Assembly: GCA_025454835.1 (NCBI GenBank)
Contig: JALONQ010000034.1
Location: forward strand, 1-34,278
Length of the DNA stretch: 34,278 bases
From: Bacteroidota bacterium
Lineage (GTDB): Bacteria; Bacteroidota; Ignavibacteria; UBA10030
Reading direction: 5' to 3'
Shown here: positions 17,125-26,700 of the stretch, piece by piece
Layout of the letters: the number at the start of each line of letters is the position of its first letter
How positions within the stretch are numbered: the stretch's first letter is position 1
Notes under the pieces: generated by a model
What the model saw: only the letters and a program-made list of their open reading frames with translations
Databases searched by the model: none
What the model was told of the DNA's origin: nothing
Position numbers and translations under genes: made by a program

Positions 17125-17580
17125 ATGGAGATCTCGTACATCAAGAAGATCATCAAACTCCTCGAGAGCAGCAGCATCGACGAGATCGAGATCGAGGAAG
17201 AGGGGAAGAAGTTGCGGGTCGCCCGCAACAAGCCAGCGCCCATGACCTATGCGGTCCCGCCGCTTCCGCAGCCGGCGCCGGCGCTCCCGGCGGCCGGTCC
17301 GGCTCCGTCGGCACCGAGCGCCCCGGTCGGGGAGAAGTCCTACCATGAGGTTCGTTCTCCGATCGTCGGCACCTTCTATCGGTCGCCGTCGCCCGACGCC
17401 GACCCATACGTGACGGAAGGGCAGTCCGTCCGTTCCGGACAGGTGCTGTGCATCGTCGAGGCGATGAAATTGATGAACGAGATCGAGTCCGACGTCGAGG
17501 GTGCGGTTGTGAAGATCCTCGTCGAGAACGGCAAGCCGGTCGAATACAATCAGCCGCTCTTTCTGATCGACCAAGGCTGA
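17125..17580 (+). CDS. accB: acetyl-CoA carboxylase biotin carboxyl carrier protein
   Basis: AccB carries the carboxybiotin of acetyl-CoA carboxylase, the first step of fatty acid synthesis. The 151-residue product has an N-terminal helix ([19 protein letters not shown]), a Pro/Ala linker (about 37-68) and a C-terminal biotinyl domain with biotinyl Lys115 in [11 protein letters not shown]. An in-frame ATG at 17080, two bases after efp, would add 15 hydrophilic residues. ATG 17125 was preferred because it matches the usual family start and GGGAG lies eight bases upstream; the longer form is possible. accC follows after 30 bases. Confidence 0.94.
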   Translation: MEISYIKKIIKLLESSSIDEIEIEEEGKKLRVARNKPAPMTYAVPPLPQPAPALPAAGPAPSAPSAPVGEKSYHEVRSPIVGTFYRSPSPDADPYVTEGQSVRSGQVLCIVEAMKLMNEIESDVEGAVVKILVENGKPVEYNQPLFLIDQG

Positions 17581-17610
17581 TCGCTCTTCCCCACACACCT
17601 TCGAACGAGC

Positions 17611-18951
17611 GTGTTCAACAAGATCCTCATTGCCAACCGGGGGGAGATCGCGCTCCGGGTCATTCGGGCCTGCCGCGAGCTCGGCATCAAGACGGTCGCC
17701 GTGTATTCCATGGCCGACCGGGATTCCCTCCATGTGCGATTTGCCGACGAGGCAGTGTGCATCGGTCCGCCCCCCGGCAAAGACAGCTACCTGAACATTC
17801 CCCGCATCCTGGCGGCGGCGGAGGTGACGAACGCCGACGCTATCCATCCGGGCTACGGCTTCCTCTCGGAGAACGCCAACTTCGCAGAGATCTGCGCGTC
17901 GTCCGGGCTCACGTTCATCGGACCTTCTCCCGGTGCCATCTCGTCGATGGGCGACAAGGCTCTGGCGAAGGACACGATGCGCAAGGCGGGCGTTCCCGTC
18001 GTTCCCGGCAGCGACGGCGTCATCGCCACGCTGAAGGAAGCGAAAGACGTCGCCCAGGAGGTGGGTTACCCGGTCATCATCAAGGCGACGGCTGGCGGCG
18101 GCGGGCGCGGCATGCGCATTGTGCGTGAGGCCTCCGAGCTTGAGAACGCGTATCGCACGGCGAGTCACGAGGCGGAGACGGCGTTCGGCAATCCCGCCGT
18201 CTACATCGAGAAGTACGTCGAGGAACCCCGGCACGTCGAGATCCAGGTGATGGGCGACCGGCACGGCAACGTCGTTCACTACGGTGAGCGCGACTGCAGC
18301 ATTCAACGCCGTCACCAGAAACTGGTCGAGGAATCTCCGTCCCCGGCCTTGACGCCAGCCCTGCGCGAAGCGATGGGCGCGGCGGCGATCAAGGGGTCGA
18401 AGAGCGTCGACTATGTCGGCGCGGGCACGATCGAGTTCCTCGTCGACAAGCACAAGAACTTCTACTTCATGGAGATGAACACCCGGATCCAGGTGGAGCA
18501 TCCCGTGACGGAGGAGGTCTACGGCGTCGACCTGGTCAAGCAGCAGATCGAGGTCGTGGCGGGCTCGAAGCTCAAGAAGTTCACGGCGAAGCCGCAGTTT
18601 CACGCCATCGAGTGCCGTATCAACGCCGAAGACCCCAACCATGGGTTCCGGCCGTCTCCCGGAAGGATCAACACCCTCCATTTCCCGAGTGGCTTCGGCG
18701 TTCGGGTCGACACGCACGCCTACGACGGCTATGAGATCCCGCCGTATTACGACTCCCTCATCGCCAAGCTGATCGTGCGCAGCACGACGCGCGACGAAGC
18801 GATCGCCAAGATGGCCGGAGCGCTCGAGGAGTTCGTCATTGAAGGACCGAAGACGACCATTGGCTTCCATCAGAAGCTGATGCGGAACGAGCAATTCCGC
18901 AGGGGCGAGTTCGACACCAAGTTCATCGAATCGTTCGATTTCAAGGACTAA
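17611..18951 (+). CDS. accC: acetyl-CoA carboxylase, biotin carboxylase subunit
   Basis: AccC uses ATP and bicarbonate to carboxylate the biotin on AccB. The 446-residue product has the normal family length and begins [23 protein letters not shown]-site features are Lys116 (SMGDK), Lys158 ([14 protein letters not shown] with its glycine loop at 162-167) and the metal and bicarbonate residues in [15 protein letters not shown]. The start is GTG 17611. The order efp-accB-accC is widespread. The carboxyltransferase genes accA and accD are not in the window. Confidence 0.97.
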   Translation: MFNKILIANRGEIALRVIRACRELGIKTVAVYSMADRDSLHVRFADEAVCIGPPPGKDSYLNIPRILAAAEVTNADAIHPGYGFLSENANFAEICASSGLTFIGPSPGAISSMGDKALAKDTMRKAGVPVVPGSDGVIATLKEAKDVAQEVGYPVIIKATAGGGGRGMRIVREASELENAYRTASHEAETAFGNPAVYIEKYVEEPRHVEIQVMGDRHGNVVHYGERDCSIQRRHQKLVEESPSPALTPALREAMGAAAIKGSKSVDYVGAGTIEFLVDKHKNFYFMEMNTRIQVEHPVTEEVYGVDLVKQQIEVVAGSKLKKFTAKPQFHAIECRINAEDPNHGFRPSPGRINTLHFPSGFGVRVDTHAYDGYEIPPYYDSLIAKLIVRSTTRDEAIAKMAGALEEFVIEGPKTTIGFHQKLMRNEQFRRGEFDTKFIESFDFKD

Positions 18952-18961
18952 GGACGGAGTG

Positions 18962-19067
18962 TTTCGCGCAGCGGACGCAGTGAGGGCGGCGATCGCGGCA
19001 AGGACCTTGTTTGTGGGTTGTGTTTTGCCGCTGCGGGCTTCGCATCCGTTGCGGGCGCTGCGCGAAA
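18962..19067. repeat. long imperfect inverted repeat between accC and gcvH
   Basis: TTTCGCGCAGCG (18962-18973) is exactly reverse-complementary to CGCTGCGCGAAA (19056-19067), and the intervening 82 bases continue as an imperfect palindrome (CGCGGCAAGG against TTTTGCCGCTGCG). It starts 10 bases after the accC stop. It could end or attenuate the accC transcript, or be a REP-like mobile palindrome. Confidence 0.65.
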
Positions 19068-19106
19068 TGTCTTCGAGACCTTAGTAGAGCACACAGCGAG
19101 GCCACC

Positions 19107-19487
19107 ATGCAATTCCCCGACAACCTGAAATACACCAAAGACCACGAGTGGGTCAAGATCGACGGCGCGACCGGGACGATCGGCATCACGGAGTACGCCC
19201 AGGGTGAGTTGGGCGACGTGGTGTTCGTCGAATTGCCGAAGCCCGGCACGGTCGTCGGCCAGGGCAAGACCTTCGGCACGATCGAAGCCGTCAAGGCCGT
19301 GTCGGACCTGTACGCTCCCCTGAGCGGCGAGGTCATCGAGGTCAACCCGGCGCTGGCTGCGAACCCCGAGACCGTCAACAAGGACCCGTACGGCGCCGGC
19401 TGGATGGTCAAGGTTCGAATGACGCAAGCCTCCGAGGCAGGTGCGTTGCTCGACTCCGCCGCCTACCGCGCGCTCATCGGCAAATAG
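19107..19487 (+). CDS. gcvH: glycine cleavage system H protein
   Basis: GcvH shuttles the aminomethyl group among the P, T and L proteins of glycine cleavage on a lipoyl arm. The 126-residue product has the lipoyl lysine Lys63 in IEAVKAVSDLYAP, the GITEYAQGELGDVVFVELP segment and the NPYGAGW-like DPYGAGWMVKV. ATG 19107 gives the normal N-terminus (FPDNLKYTKDHEW) after GAGG. The upstream open frame to 19011 is Cys/Arg-rich palindrome sequence and was rejected. gcvT and gcvP are not nearby; LipA at 1644-2540 can lipoylate it. Confidence 0.97.
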   Translation: MQFPDNLKYTKDHEWVKIDGATGTIGITEYAQGELGDVVFVELPKPGTVVGQGKTFGTIEAVKAVSDLYAPLSGEVIEVNPALAANPETVNKDPYGAGWMVKVRMTQASEAGALLDSAAYRALIGK

Positions 19488-19491
19488 CGAC

Positions 19492-19569
19492 GTGTCCGTC
19501 GACGCCGTGACACCGGTGGCGCTGCCGGTGAAGATGCGCGCCGTACGGCCGGACGTGCGAACAGCATGA
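19492..19569 (+). CDS. possible 25-codon ORF coupled to the histidine kinase
   Basis: A GTG-started frame of 25 codons ends in a TGA that overlaps the kinase ATG (ATGA at 19566-19569). Most of its codons end in G or C, as in real genes here. There is no ribosome-binding site and no recognisable similarity, so it may be a translational leader, chance, or nothing. Confidence 0.2.
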   Translation: MSVDAVTPVALPVKMRAVRPDVRTA

Positions 19570-21797
19570 ATCAGCGCATTCGTCTTCCTCTCTCGATCGC
19601 CGTCTGGGCGATCCTCATCGGCACGAGCGCCTTGCTGGCGCTCTTCTACGTGGGTTTTCGCGAATCCGTCCGTCTCGAGCACGAAGCCTTCGTACGCCTC
19701 GCCCGCCACGATTCTCTCCTCGAGCGCTCCTACCGTCTCACCTGGGATGCCCACACGTATGCCCGACGGTCATGGCTCGACGGGAAGATCCTTCCTGCCG
19801 CCGCCCCTGGTCTCAGAGCGATCGCGCTGGACCTCGATCAGAGCCGTCGCGCGATCGAAGCAGAGCGCGAAACGTTCGGACCGACCTGGGAGATCGTGAG
19901 CGTCTACCTGGACTCCGTCAACGCGATCCAACGCGCGCTTCGCGAGGTCACAGAACTCGGCCTCCAGCGGGGCGAGGTCTCATCTCCGGCCGCGAGCCTC
20001 ATGCATGACGGCGTCTCGCCGCAGATGGAGCGTTTTCGTCGGCTCAAAGACGAGGTCCACCAGCGGTTTGTGGGCGATCGACTGGCGGCGATCGGGGACG
20101 TGGACCGGCAGATCGAACGCACCTACTCCCGCTGGGCGATCGCGGCGTTCCTGTTCGTTCTCCTCGGCGTTGTGACGACCGTGGTGATTCAGAGTCAGGA
20201 ACGACGAAGGGCGTTGATCATCCAGCAGAAGACGACGGCGGAGGAGCAGTTTCGCGCGCTGGTCGAGCGATCGCAGGACGCGATCGTCATCGTTTCGGAG
20301 GGTGCGGTCGTCTACGTCAATGCGGCGGCCGTACGGATGTTCGAATTCTCCTCTCCCGAGGAGGTCCGCCGTGCCGACCTCTTCGCGCTCATGGGCCCAG
20401 CGGTCCGTGGACTGTTTCAGGACCGTGTGGCCGGCCGCTCGCCCGGCGAGGAGCTTGCCCGAGGTGAAGAAGTGCGGAGCATGACGCAGCAAGGACGGTT
20501 GCTTGACCTCGAGGTCAGCGCGTCAGTGATCACTTGGAACGGTCGGACGGCCGTGCAGGCCACGTACCGCGATGTCACCGGCCGGAAGATGCAGGAGCGC
20601 GAACAAGCCTTGCTGTTGTGGGAACAAGAGGCCTTGAGTCAGATCGACCGACGGCTCATCGGCGTGGTCGACCTGAATCACATTCTCGATGCGATCCTTG
20701 GCCACCTCGTGACGCTGACGAAGGCCCCATGGGCCGGCGTCCTGATGCGAGAGGGAACGTCGCAGCGGTTCCGATGGCGTTCGATGGTGGGGGCGGGAGT
20801 TCCGATGCCTGCAGAACCGTTCGAACTGGCCCCTTCCTTGCGCGCGATCCTCGGCAGCAACGAACCGTTCGTTCTGCACGAAGTGTCGACGCCTCCCGAA
20901 GGCCGGTTGACGGATCTCGCGGGGGTCGAGGCTGAACGCGTCTTGTCTTCCGTCTGGATCCCGCTGAAAGGGAACCCTCACGTTCGAGGTCTCCTGTCGG
21001 TCGGCCACCGGCAGATGCATGATTTCAACCGGCGGGAGCTTCGGCTGCTCGTCTCGCTTGCCGAAAAAATGTCGATCGCCGCGGCCAACGCGTCGCTGTA
21101 TGAGGACCTCCTGGCCCGCGAGCATGATCTCGAGGTCCTGTCGGGCCTGCGCGTGAATGCACAAGAGGAGGAGCGCCGCCGCATCGCCCGCGAGATCCAC
21201 GACGGGCTGGGCCAGATCCTGACGGCCGTGAAGTTCAACGTCGAGATCCTCGAGGATTCTTCGACACTCAACACCGAAGACCGCCGCCGCATCGCAGACG
21301 TGAAGACCCTGCTCGACAACGTCATGAAAGAGGCACGCGAGATCTCGTACAATCTCATGCCCAGCGTGCTCGACGATTTCGGCCTGGCTCCGGCGCTGCA
21401 ATTGCTCGCGGAGCGTTTCGGGGCACAGATGGGCGTTCGCGTGACGTTCGTGGCTCAAGGTATGACCGAGCGACTCCCGGGGCCGGTTGAGATCGCCCTC
21501 TACCGCATCGTTCAGGAGGCGCTGACGAATTCCGTCCGGCACGGCGAGGCCACGCAGGTGGCGATCCAGGCGTTCCGGTCGGGTGGCGAGCTTCGGTTGA
21601 CGATCGAAGACGATGGCCGCGGCATGGACCCCGATCGAGCGGTCGAACGGCGCCTCGTCGGCAGCGGCATCGGTCTGGCGAGCATGCGGGAACGCGTCAA
21701 CTCATTCCGCGGGGTTCTGGACATTGAGAGTTCCCCGGGCAACGGGACCCTGATCTCCGTTCACATCCCGATCGCCTCATCTCCTGAGTTGTCATGA
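19566..21797 (+). CDS. membrane sensor histidine kinase (PAS-GAF-HisKA_3-HATPase)
   Basis: The 743-residue kinase has a membrane helix at about 10-31, a mostly helical extracytoplasmic region (about 32-185) and a second helix (about 189-208). A PAS domain (about 225-340, FRALVERSQDAIVIV) and a GAF domain (about 355-515) follow. The NarX-type HisKA_3 dimerisation domain has phosphoacceptor His545 in RRRIAREIHDGLGQ. The ATPase has the N box (QEALTNSVRHGEA), DDGRGMD and GSGIGLASMRERV. This class pairs with NarL/FixJ regulators, and the next gene, overlapping by four bases, is one. The periplasmic region has the length of a four-helix sensor bundle, but its ligand is unknown. Confidence 0.93.
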   Translation: MNQRIRLPLSIAVWAILIGTSALLALFYVGFRESVRLEHEAFVRLARHDSLLERSYRLTWDAHTYARRSWLDGKILPAAAPGLRAIALDLDQSRRAIEAERETFGPTWEIVSVYLDSVNAIQRALREVTELGLQRGEVSSPAASLMHDGVSPQMERFRRLKDEVHQRFVGDRLAAIGDVDRQIERTYSRWAIAAFLFVLLGVVTTVVIQSQERRRALIIQQKTTAEEQFRALVERSQDAIVIVSEGAVVYVNAAAVRMFEFSSPEEVRRADLFALMGPAVRGLFQDRVAGRSPGEELARGEEVRSMTQQGRLLDLEVSASVITWNGRTAVQATYRDVTGRKMQEREQALLLWEQEALSQIDRRLIGVVDLNHILDAILGHLVTLTKAPWAGVLMREGTSQRFRWRSMVGAGVPMPAEPFELAPSLRAILGSNEPFVLHEVSTPPEGRLTDLAGVEAERVLSSVWIPLKGNPHVRGLLSVGHRQMHDFNRRELRLLVSLAEKMSIAAANASLYEDLLAREHDLEVLSGLRVNAQEEERRRIAREIHDGLGQILTAVKFNVEILEDSSTLNTEDRRRIADVKTLLDNVMKEAREISYNLMPSVLDDFGLAPALQLLAERFGAQMGVRVTFVAQGMTERLPGPVEIALYRIVQEALTNSVRHGEATQVAIQAFRSGGELRLTIEDDGRGMDPDRAVERRLVGSGIGLASMRERVNSFRGVLDIESSPGNGTLISVHIPIASSPELS

Positions 21798-22456
21798 CAA
21801 AGATCCGCGTACTGTTGGCTGACGATCATCCGCTCGTCCGGTCGGGGTTGATGGCCCTGCTCGAACCGCTGAAGGAATTCCTCATCGTCGGCGAGGCGGG
21901 CGACGGACGTGAGGCCGTTGCTCTGACGAAGAAGCTCAAGCCCGACGTGGTGGTCATCGACCTCTCCATGCCCGTCATGTCGGGAGTGGAGGCGACGAAG
22001 ATCATCCGCCAGGAGGTGCCCGCGTCCAACGTGCTTGTGCTCACGATGCACGAGAACGAGGAATATGTCTTCCAGATCCTGCGCTCCGGCGCCGGCGGCT
22101 ATATCCTCAAGAATTGCAGCCGTGAGGAGCTGGCGGCGGCCATTCGTGCTGTGGCCAAGGGAGAGAAGTTCTTCAGCCCGAAGGTCTCGGAGATGATGGT
22201 GCAGGCGTACCTGCGCAAGGCGGAAGCGCGCGAGACGCAGGCTGTGGACCCGACTGAAACGCCTCTGACCCCGCGAGAACGAGAGGTGTTGACGTGTGTG
22301 GCGGAGGGCATGACCAATCAGGAGGTTGCCGAAAAGCTCTTTATCTCGACGCGTACGGTTGAGACGCACAAGACCAACATCATGCAGAAGCTGGGGATCG
22401 AAGACACGGCGAAACTGATCCGATATGCCGTGGAACTGAAAATGAAAGGCCGATGA
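21794..22456 (+). CDS. NarL/FixJ-type response regulator (REC + LuxR HTH)
   Basis: This 220-residue regulator has a receiver domain with acidic pair Asp10/Asp11, phosphoacceptor Asp56 (VVVIDLSMP) and the conserved Lys in GGYILKNCS. A linker leads to a C-terminal LuxR-type helix-turn-helix (about 155-215: LTPREREVLTCVAEGMTNQEVAEKL). It overlaps the histidine kinase gene by four bases, making them a cognate pair. A strong terminator follows, so the two receiver-only genes downstream are likely transcribed separately. Confidence 0.95.
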   Translation: MTKIRVLLADDHPLVRSGLMALLEPLKEFLIVGEAGDGREAVALTKKLKPDVVVIDLSMPVMSGVEATKIIRQEVPASNVLVLTMHENEEYVFQILRSGAGGYILKNCSREELAAAIRAVAKGEKFFSPKVSEMMVQAYLRKAEARETQAVDPTETPLTPREREVLTCVAEGMTNQEVAEKLFISTRTVETHKTNIMQKLGIEDTAKLIRYAVELKMKGR

Positions 22457-22505
22457 CCTCCTTGGAAGCTTGACTTCTTCCAAATATCTTCCATGAGTTG
22501 GGAAT

Positions 22506-22536
22506 GCCCCGAATTCGAGAGATTTCGGGGCTTTTT
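22506..22536 (+). terminator. rho-independent terminator after the kinase-regulator pair
   Basis: GCCCCGAA (22506-22513) pairs perfectly with TTCGGGGC (22524-22531) around a ten-base loop, followed by TTTTTC. It lies 49 bases after the regulator stop codon. Confidence 0.88.
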
Positions 22537-22689
22537 CATTCTCAAAATTGAATGCGAGTTACCCTTAGACCCTCATAAATCCTCGTATTCAAAGAGAATG
22601 CGGGTTTTCTGCGATTCATTCCTGCCTTGCTTCTCCGATCTTCCAACACACGAAAACCCATCTACCTAATCATCCTTGGAGGTTCGGCG

Positions 22690-23085
22690 ATGAACAAGAT
22701 ACGAGTGCTAATAGCCGACGATCATTTCGATTTCCGTCGCGTCGTCCACGATTTTCTGGATCGCCTTCCAAATGTCGAAGTGGTCGGCGAGGCTTCAGAT
22801 GGAGACGAGGCCGTTCGTCAAGTGGAAGCGCTTTCGCCTGATGTCGTGCTCATGGACATCGCCATGCCGCACACATCGGGCCTCGAGGCCACAAAGATCA
22901 TCAAGCGACGATGGCCGCAGTTGCGCGTGCTCATCGCCACAATGCATGACAATCCGATCTACCGTCTGCAGGCCGAGGAGGCCAAGGCCGACCGGTTCAT
23001 TCTCAAGTCCGTGCTGAAGCCCACGCTCGAAGACGAATTCGGCGTGGCGCGTCCGGCTCCGTACCGGCGCGTTTCGGCATTCTAG
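22690..23085 (+). CDS. stand-alone receiver-domain protein (first)
   Basis: The 131-residue product is a single CheY-like receiver domain: Asp10/Asp11, phosphoacceptor Asp56 (VVLMDIAMP), Thr in IATMHD and Lys in RFILKS. Its first 60 residues closely follow the full-length regulator upstream (NKIRVLIADDH; GEASDGDEAV), but the chain stops after a short Arg/Ala tail without any helix-turn-helix. ATG 22690 has GGAGG seven bases upstream; the open frame to 22627 was rejected. It likely acts as a phosphate sink, a relay, or a protein-protein output module. Confidence 0.9.
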   Translation: MNKIRVLIADDHFDFRRVVHDFLDRLPNVEVVGEASDGDEAVRQVEALSPDVVLMDIAMPHTSGLEATKIIKRRWPQLRVLIATMHDNPIYRLQAEEAKADRFILKSVLKPTLEDEFGVARPAPYRRVSAF

Positions 23086-23103
23086 TGTTCGATCTGAAAC
23101 GTC

Positions 23104-23208
23104 CGCGAACAGCTCAACCGCGAACATACGCGAATGTACGCGAATGAACCAGTCCATCATTCAAGTATTCGCGCCTGCCTGCCGCAGGCAGGTCGATTCG
23201 CGCCTGCC
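23104..23208 (+). repeat. cluster of short direct and inverted repeats
   Basis: The spacer between the two receiver-only genes has CGCGAAC at 23104 and 23119. It then has two adjacent 10-mers ACGCGAATG(T/A) (23128-23147), and an exact 13-bp direct repeat ATTCGCGCCTGCC at 23167-23179 and 23196-23208. Between the 13-mers lies a perfect hairpin, CCTGCCTG (23174-23181) with CAGGCAGG (23185-23192). A related CAGGCGGG appears again near 23240. Confidence 0.75.
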
Positions 23209-23330
23209 CGCCACGTGCGGTGCACGTTTCTGGAACATGGCAGGCGGGTTCATTCGCGGTGGTTCAGGAGGATTTTCTCTTGGCAAGTTCCGCTGCACGA
23301 CACACGTTCCACACTTCAAGGATATCCATC

Positions 23331-23705
23331 ATGAGCAACATGACAGTTCTGGTCGCTGACGATCACGCGCTCGTGCGCGGCATGATCAGCGCCTATCTCC
23401 GCTCTCGCCACGATGTGGCCCTCGTATTCGAGGCCGTCGACGGGGTCGATCTGGTGGAGCAGGCGCAGCAGCGACGGCCCGACGTGGTCTTGGTCGACGT
23501 TCGCATGCCCCGGAAGAACGGCCTGGATGCGGCGCGCGAGATTAAAACGGCCCACCCCGATGCCAGGGTCATTGTGATGTCGAACGAAGAATCGTTCCGG
23601 CCGTTGGCGCTGGCTCATCGCGCGGATGCGTTCATCTCGAAAGGCTCGCTGAAAGCGTCGCTCCAGGACCTGCTGAATCCTGCACCTGTGGTCGCGGCCG
23701 CCTGA
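23331..23705 (+). CDS. stand-alone receiver-domain protein (second)
   Basis: The 124-residue product is another receiver-only protein with Asp10/Asp11, phosphoacceptor Asp56 (VVLVDVRMP), Ser in VIVMSNEE and Lys in AFISKGS. It resembles the NarL-type regulator and the first receiver-only protein in layout, and lacks an output domain. AAGGA lies eight bases before ATG 23331; the upstream frame to 23220 reads repeat sequence and was rejected. It ends only 30 bases before the giant secreted protein gene, so the two are probably co-transcribed. Confidence 0.9.
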   Translation: MSNMTVLVADDHALVRGMISAYLRSRHDVALVFEAVDGVDLVEQAQQRRPDVVLVDVRMPRKNGLDAAREIKTAHPDARVIVMSNEESFRPLALAHRADAFISKGSLKASLQDLLNPAPVVAAA

Positions 23706-23735
23706 CGGTGAAGCCGGATCTATTGATCTGAGAAC

Positions 23736-26700
23736 GTGATTCGTCGTTCATCCATAGCGCTCCTGTTCTTCTGCCTCGCCCTCGGCGCGACGTCCATCGT
23801 CAGCGCCCAGGGGAGTGTGGCGAACTACGCCGTGACCCGTACCACGGGGATCACGTACCAGTCGATCGCCGCGACCGGAACGTCCGTCACCTCGTGGCGG
23901 AACACCGCGGGGGGTACGCTCCAGGACGACAATCGGAGCTTCCCGCAGCCGATCGGGTTCGACTTCTGGTACAACGGAACGAGTCACACGACCTTCAGCG
24001 TCTCCACGAACGGCTTCATCGACTTCTCGTCGAACACGGCCAACGGCACCGGCACCAACGCCTTCGGATATGCGAACGCGGCCTTCTCAGGGACGACCGC
24101 GGCGGCGGGAACCTGGCTGACCCTTGCGCCGATCTATGACGACCTGACGACGCAGGGAGCGACCGATCCGCTCGGCAACGGCGTGAAGTACCAGGTCTCC
24201 GGGACCGCGCCATACCGCGTGCTGACCGTCGAATGGATCAACCTGGCCGTGTTCGGCAACACGTCGCCGAGCCTCAACTTCCAGGTGAAGCTGTACGAAT
24301 CGACCGGGATCATTGAGTTCGTGTACGGCACGATGACGGTCGGCACCGGCTGGACGCCCAGCTACAGCTCCGGCATCAATGATTCAGTCACCGCGGCGAT
24401 CTTGGCCGCCGATCTCCTGACGCAGCAAACGGCCAACACGGCCACCTTCAGCAACACGGTCCAGAACAACCTCGCGACGGTCCCCCAGACCAATTCGCGC
24501 ATCCGGTTCTCACCGCCGGTCCCGCGTAGACCGTCGAACCTGACGATCAGCGGGATCACCGGTTCCTCGATGCAACTCAACTGGACCGATGTTGCGACGA
24601 ATGAGGTCCGGTACGCCATCTTCCGCTCCACCGACGGTGTCGAGTATGATCTGGTCTCGCAACTGACCCCCAACAGCGCAACGACCACGGCCACGGGCCT
24701 GCTCGGCAGCACCCTCTACTACTGGCGCGTCATTCCGGTCACGGAAGGCAACGTCGACTCGGCCGCGGCTGCGAGCGACACCACGCTGCAGCCGAGCACC
24801 TTCGTGTCGCAGCAATCCGGGCTGTGGAGCTCGACCTCCACATGGCTGGGCGGAGTGGTCCCCACGACGAACGCAAACGTCATCATCGACAGCAGTCATG
24901 CCGTGACGCTCGACGCCAGCCCGACCGTGAACACGCTGACGGTGGGACAAGGCTCGCGGGCGACGCTGCTGTTCGGCAACAACGCGACGGCGCGGACACT
25001 GACCCTCGTGGGCGACCTGATCGTTTCCGACAGCGCCCGATTCGTCGCGAACGCCGCCTCGCTGACCTCGAGTCACCTCGTGACGACGAGCGGCAACATC
25101 CTGAACAACGGAACGCTCGACTTCGAACCCTCGGGCACCAGCCGGGTGCAGGCCCAGTTCACGAAGGCAGGATCGCAGACGATCAGCGGATCGGGCGACA
25201 CGACGCGCTTCTACCTCGTCGTGCTGAGCATGGGCGCGTCGTCTTCGAACACGCTCGACGTCTTCTCGACGGACTTCCGGACGGGCGGTTCGGGATTCCT
25301 GACGATCCAGAATGGGACCTTCAAGTTCGCGTCGCCACGGTCGATCACCCCGTTCACGACGGCCACGACGGTCCCGCTGTCGGGGGGCCTCTGGGTCGCG
25401 AATCCCTCCGCCGTCGTCTCGACGACGGGCGGCAGCCTGACGGTTCAGGGACTCATCCGGGTCACGTCGGGGCGGCTCGTCATCGGTTCGGCCGCCGACC
25501 ACAGCCTGATCTCGAACGGCGCCACCGTCACCGTCGAAGGCGGAACGCTCGCCATCGCCGGTCGCTTCGACCGGTTCAACGTTGCCGCCACGACGCGCCT
25601 CAGCATGTCCGGAGGCGAACTGCGCGTGCCGACCATCGGTTCGACGAGCACGACGAACGCGCCTTTCATGATGGACGTGGTCGGGTCGCAGTTCGATTGG
25701 TCGGGCGGACGGATCATCATCGAGCGCGAGGGGGGCACGGGGGCCAATGACCTGGGCTATGTGAATACCGGGTCGTCGACGTGGTCGGTCGTCGGCGGCA
25801 CGCTGCAGATCGGATCGTCGTCGACGCCCGCCGTACAGACGATGAGCATCAACACGAACATCCCGGTATTCGACCTTGTCGACAGCAGCGCGAACGCCAC
25901 GGCCCGGCTGCTGACGAACCCTCTGACCGTTCGCAACGACGTCCTCATCGCCGCCGGCACCCTCAACGCGAACAACCTGAACATGACTGTCAAGCGGAAC
26001 TGGACGAATGCCGGCACCTTCACACCGGGAACGGCGACGGTCACGTTCGACAGCACTCTCGCGCAGACGATCACCGATGCTACGGGCGAGACGTTCAACA
26101 ACCTGACGATCAACAAACCCTCGGGCACGATCACGCAATCGGGCCACGTGACCGTGACCGGCACGATGTCGGTCACGTCGGGCATCTACAACGTTGGGTC
26201 TGACACGCTGACGCTCAACGGCGCGTTCACGCTGTCGGATTCGCTCCTGGCCACCTCTGGAACGGTCGGATACCAGCAGGCCGGCGCCGGACAGGCCGTT
26301 CGGGCGGCTGTCTATCGGGACCTGGTATTCGCGGGCGGCACCAAGGTTCTGCCGGCCACCGGAGCCGTGGAGGTGAAGGGGACGTTCGCACCGGGTGCGG
26401 CCAGCGGTCACACGATCACGGGGAGCACGATCGCCTTCACCGGCGCGTCGCAGTCGATCCCGGCATTCCGGTTCAACAACCTGAGCGTGACGGGAACGGC
26501 GCCGACACTCGCCGCAACGGATACGGTCACAGGGGCGTTGAACGTCGGCGGCTCGACGACGCTCAATCTTGGAGCCAACAACCTCGTCGTCAATGGCAAT
26601 GCAACGAATGCGGGCTCGATCACCGGAACCGGTCAGGTGGTACTGGCGGGAGGCTCGTCGCCACATGCGCTGGGCGGAACGGGCACCTACGTACGCCTGA

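Noticed and set aside
17056-18894. A 612-codon minus-strand open frame opposite accB-accC
   Set aside because: Both plus-strand genes are complete with catalytic motifs. The antisense product is Arg/Asp/His-rich and unlike any family.
18962-19067. Phage or integrative-element attachment site
   Set aside because: No integrase, tRNA or matching second copy was seen. The structure is palindromic and not a direct repeat.
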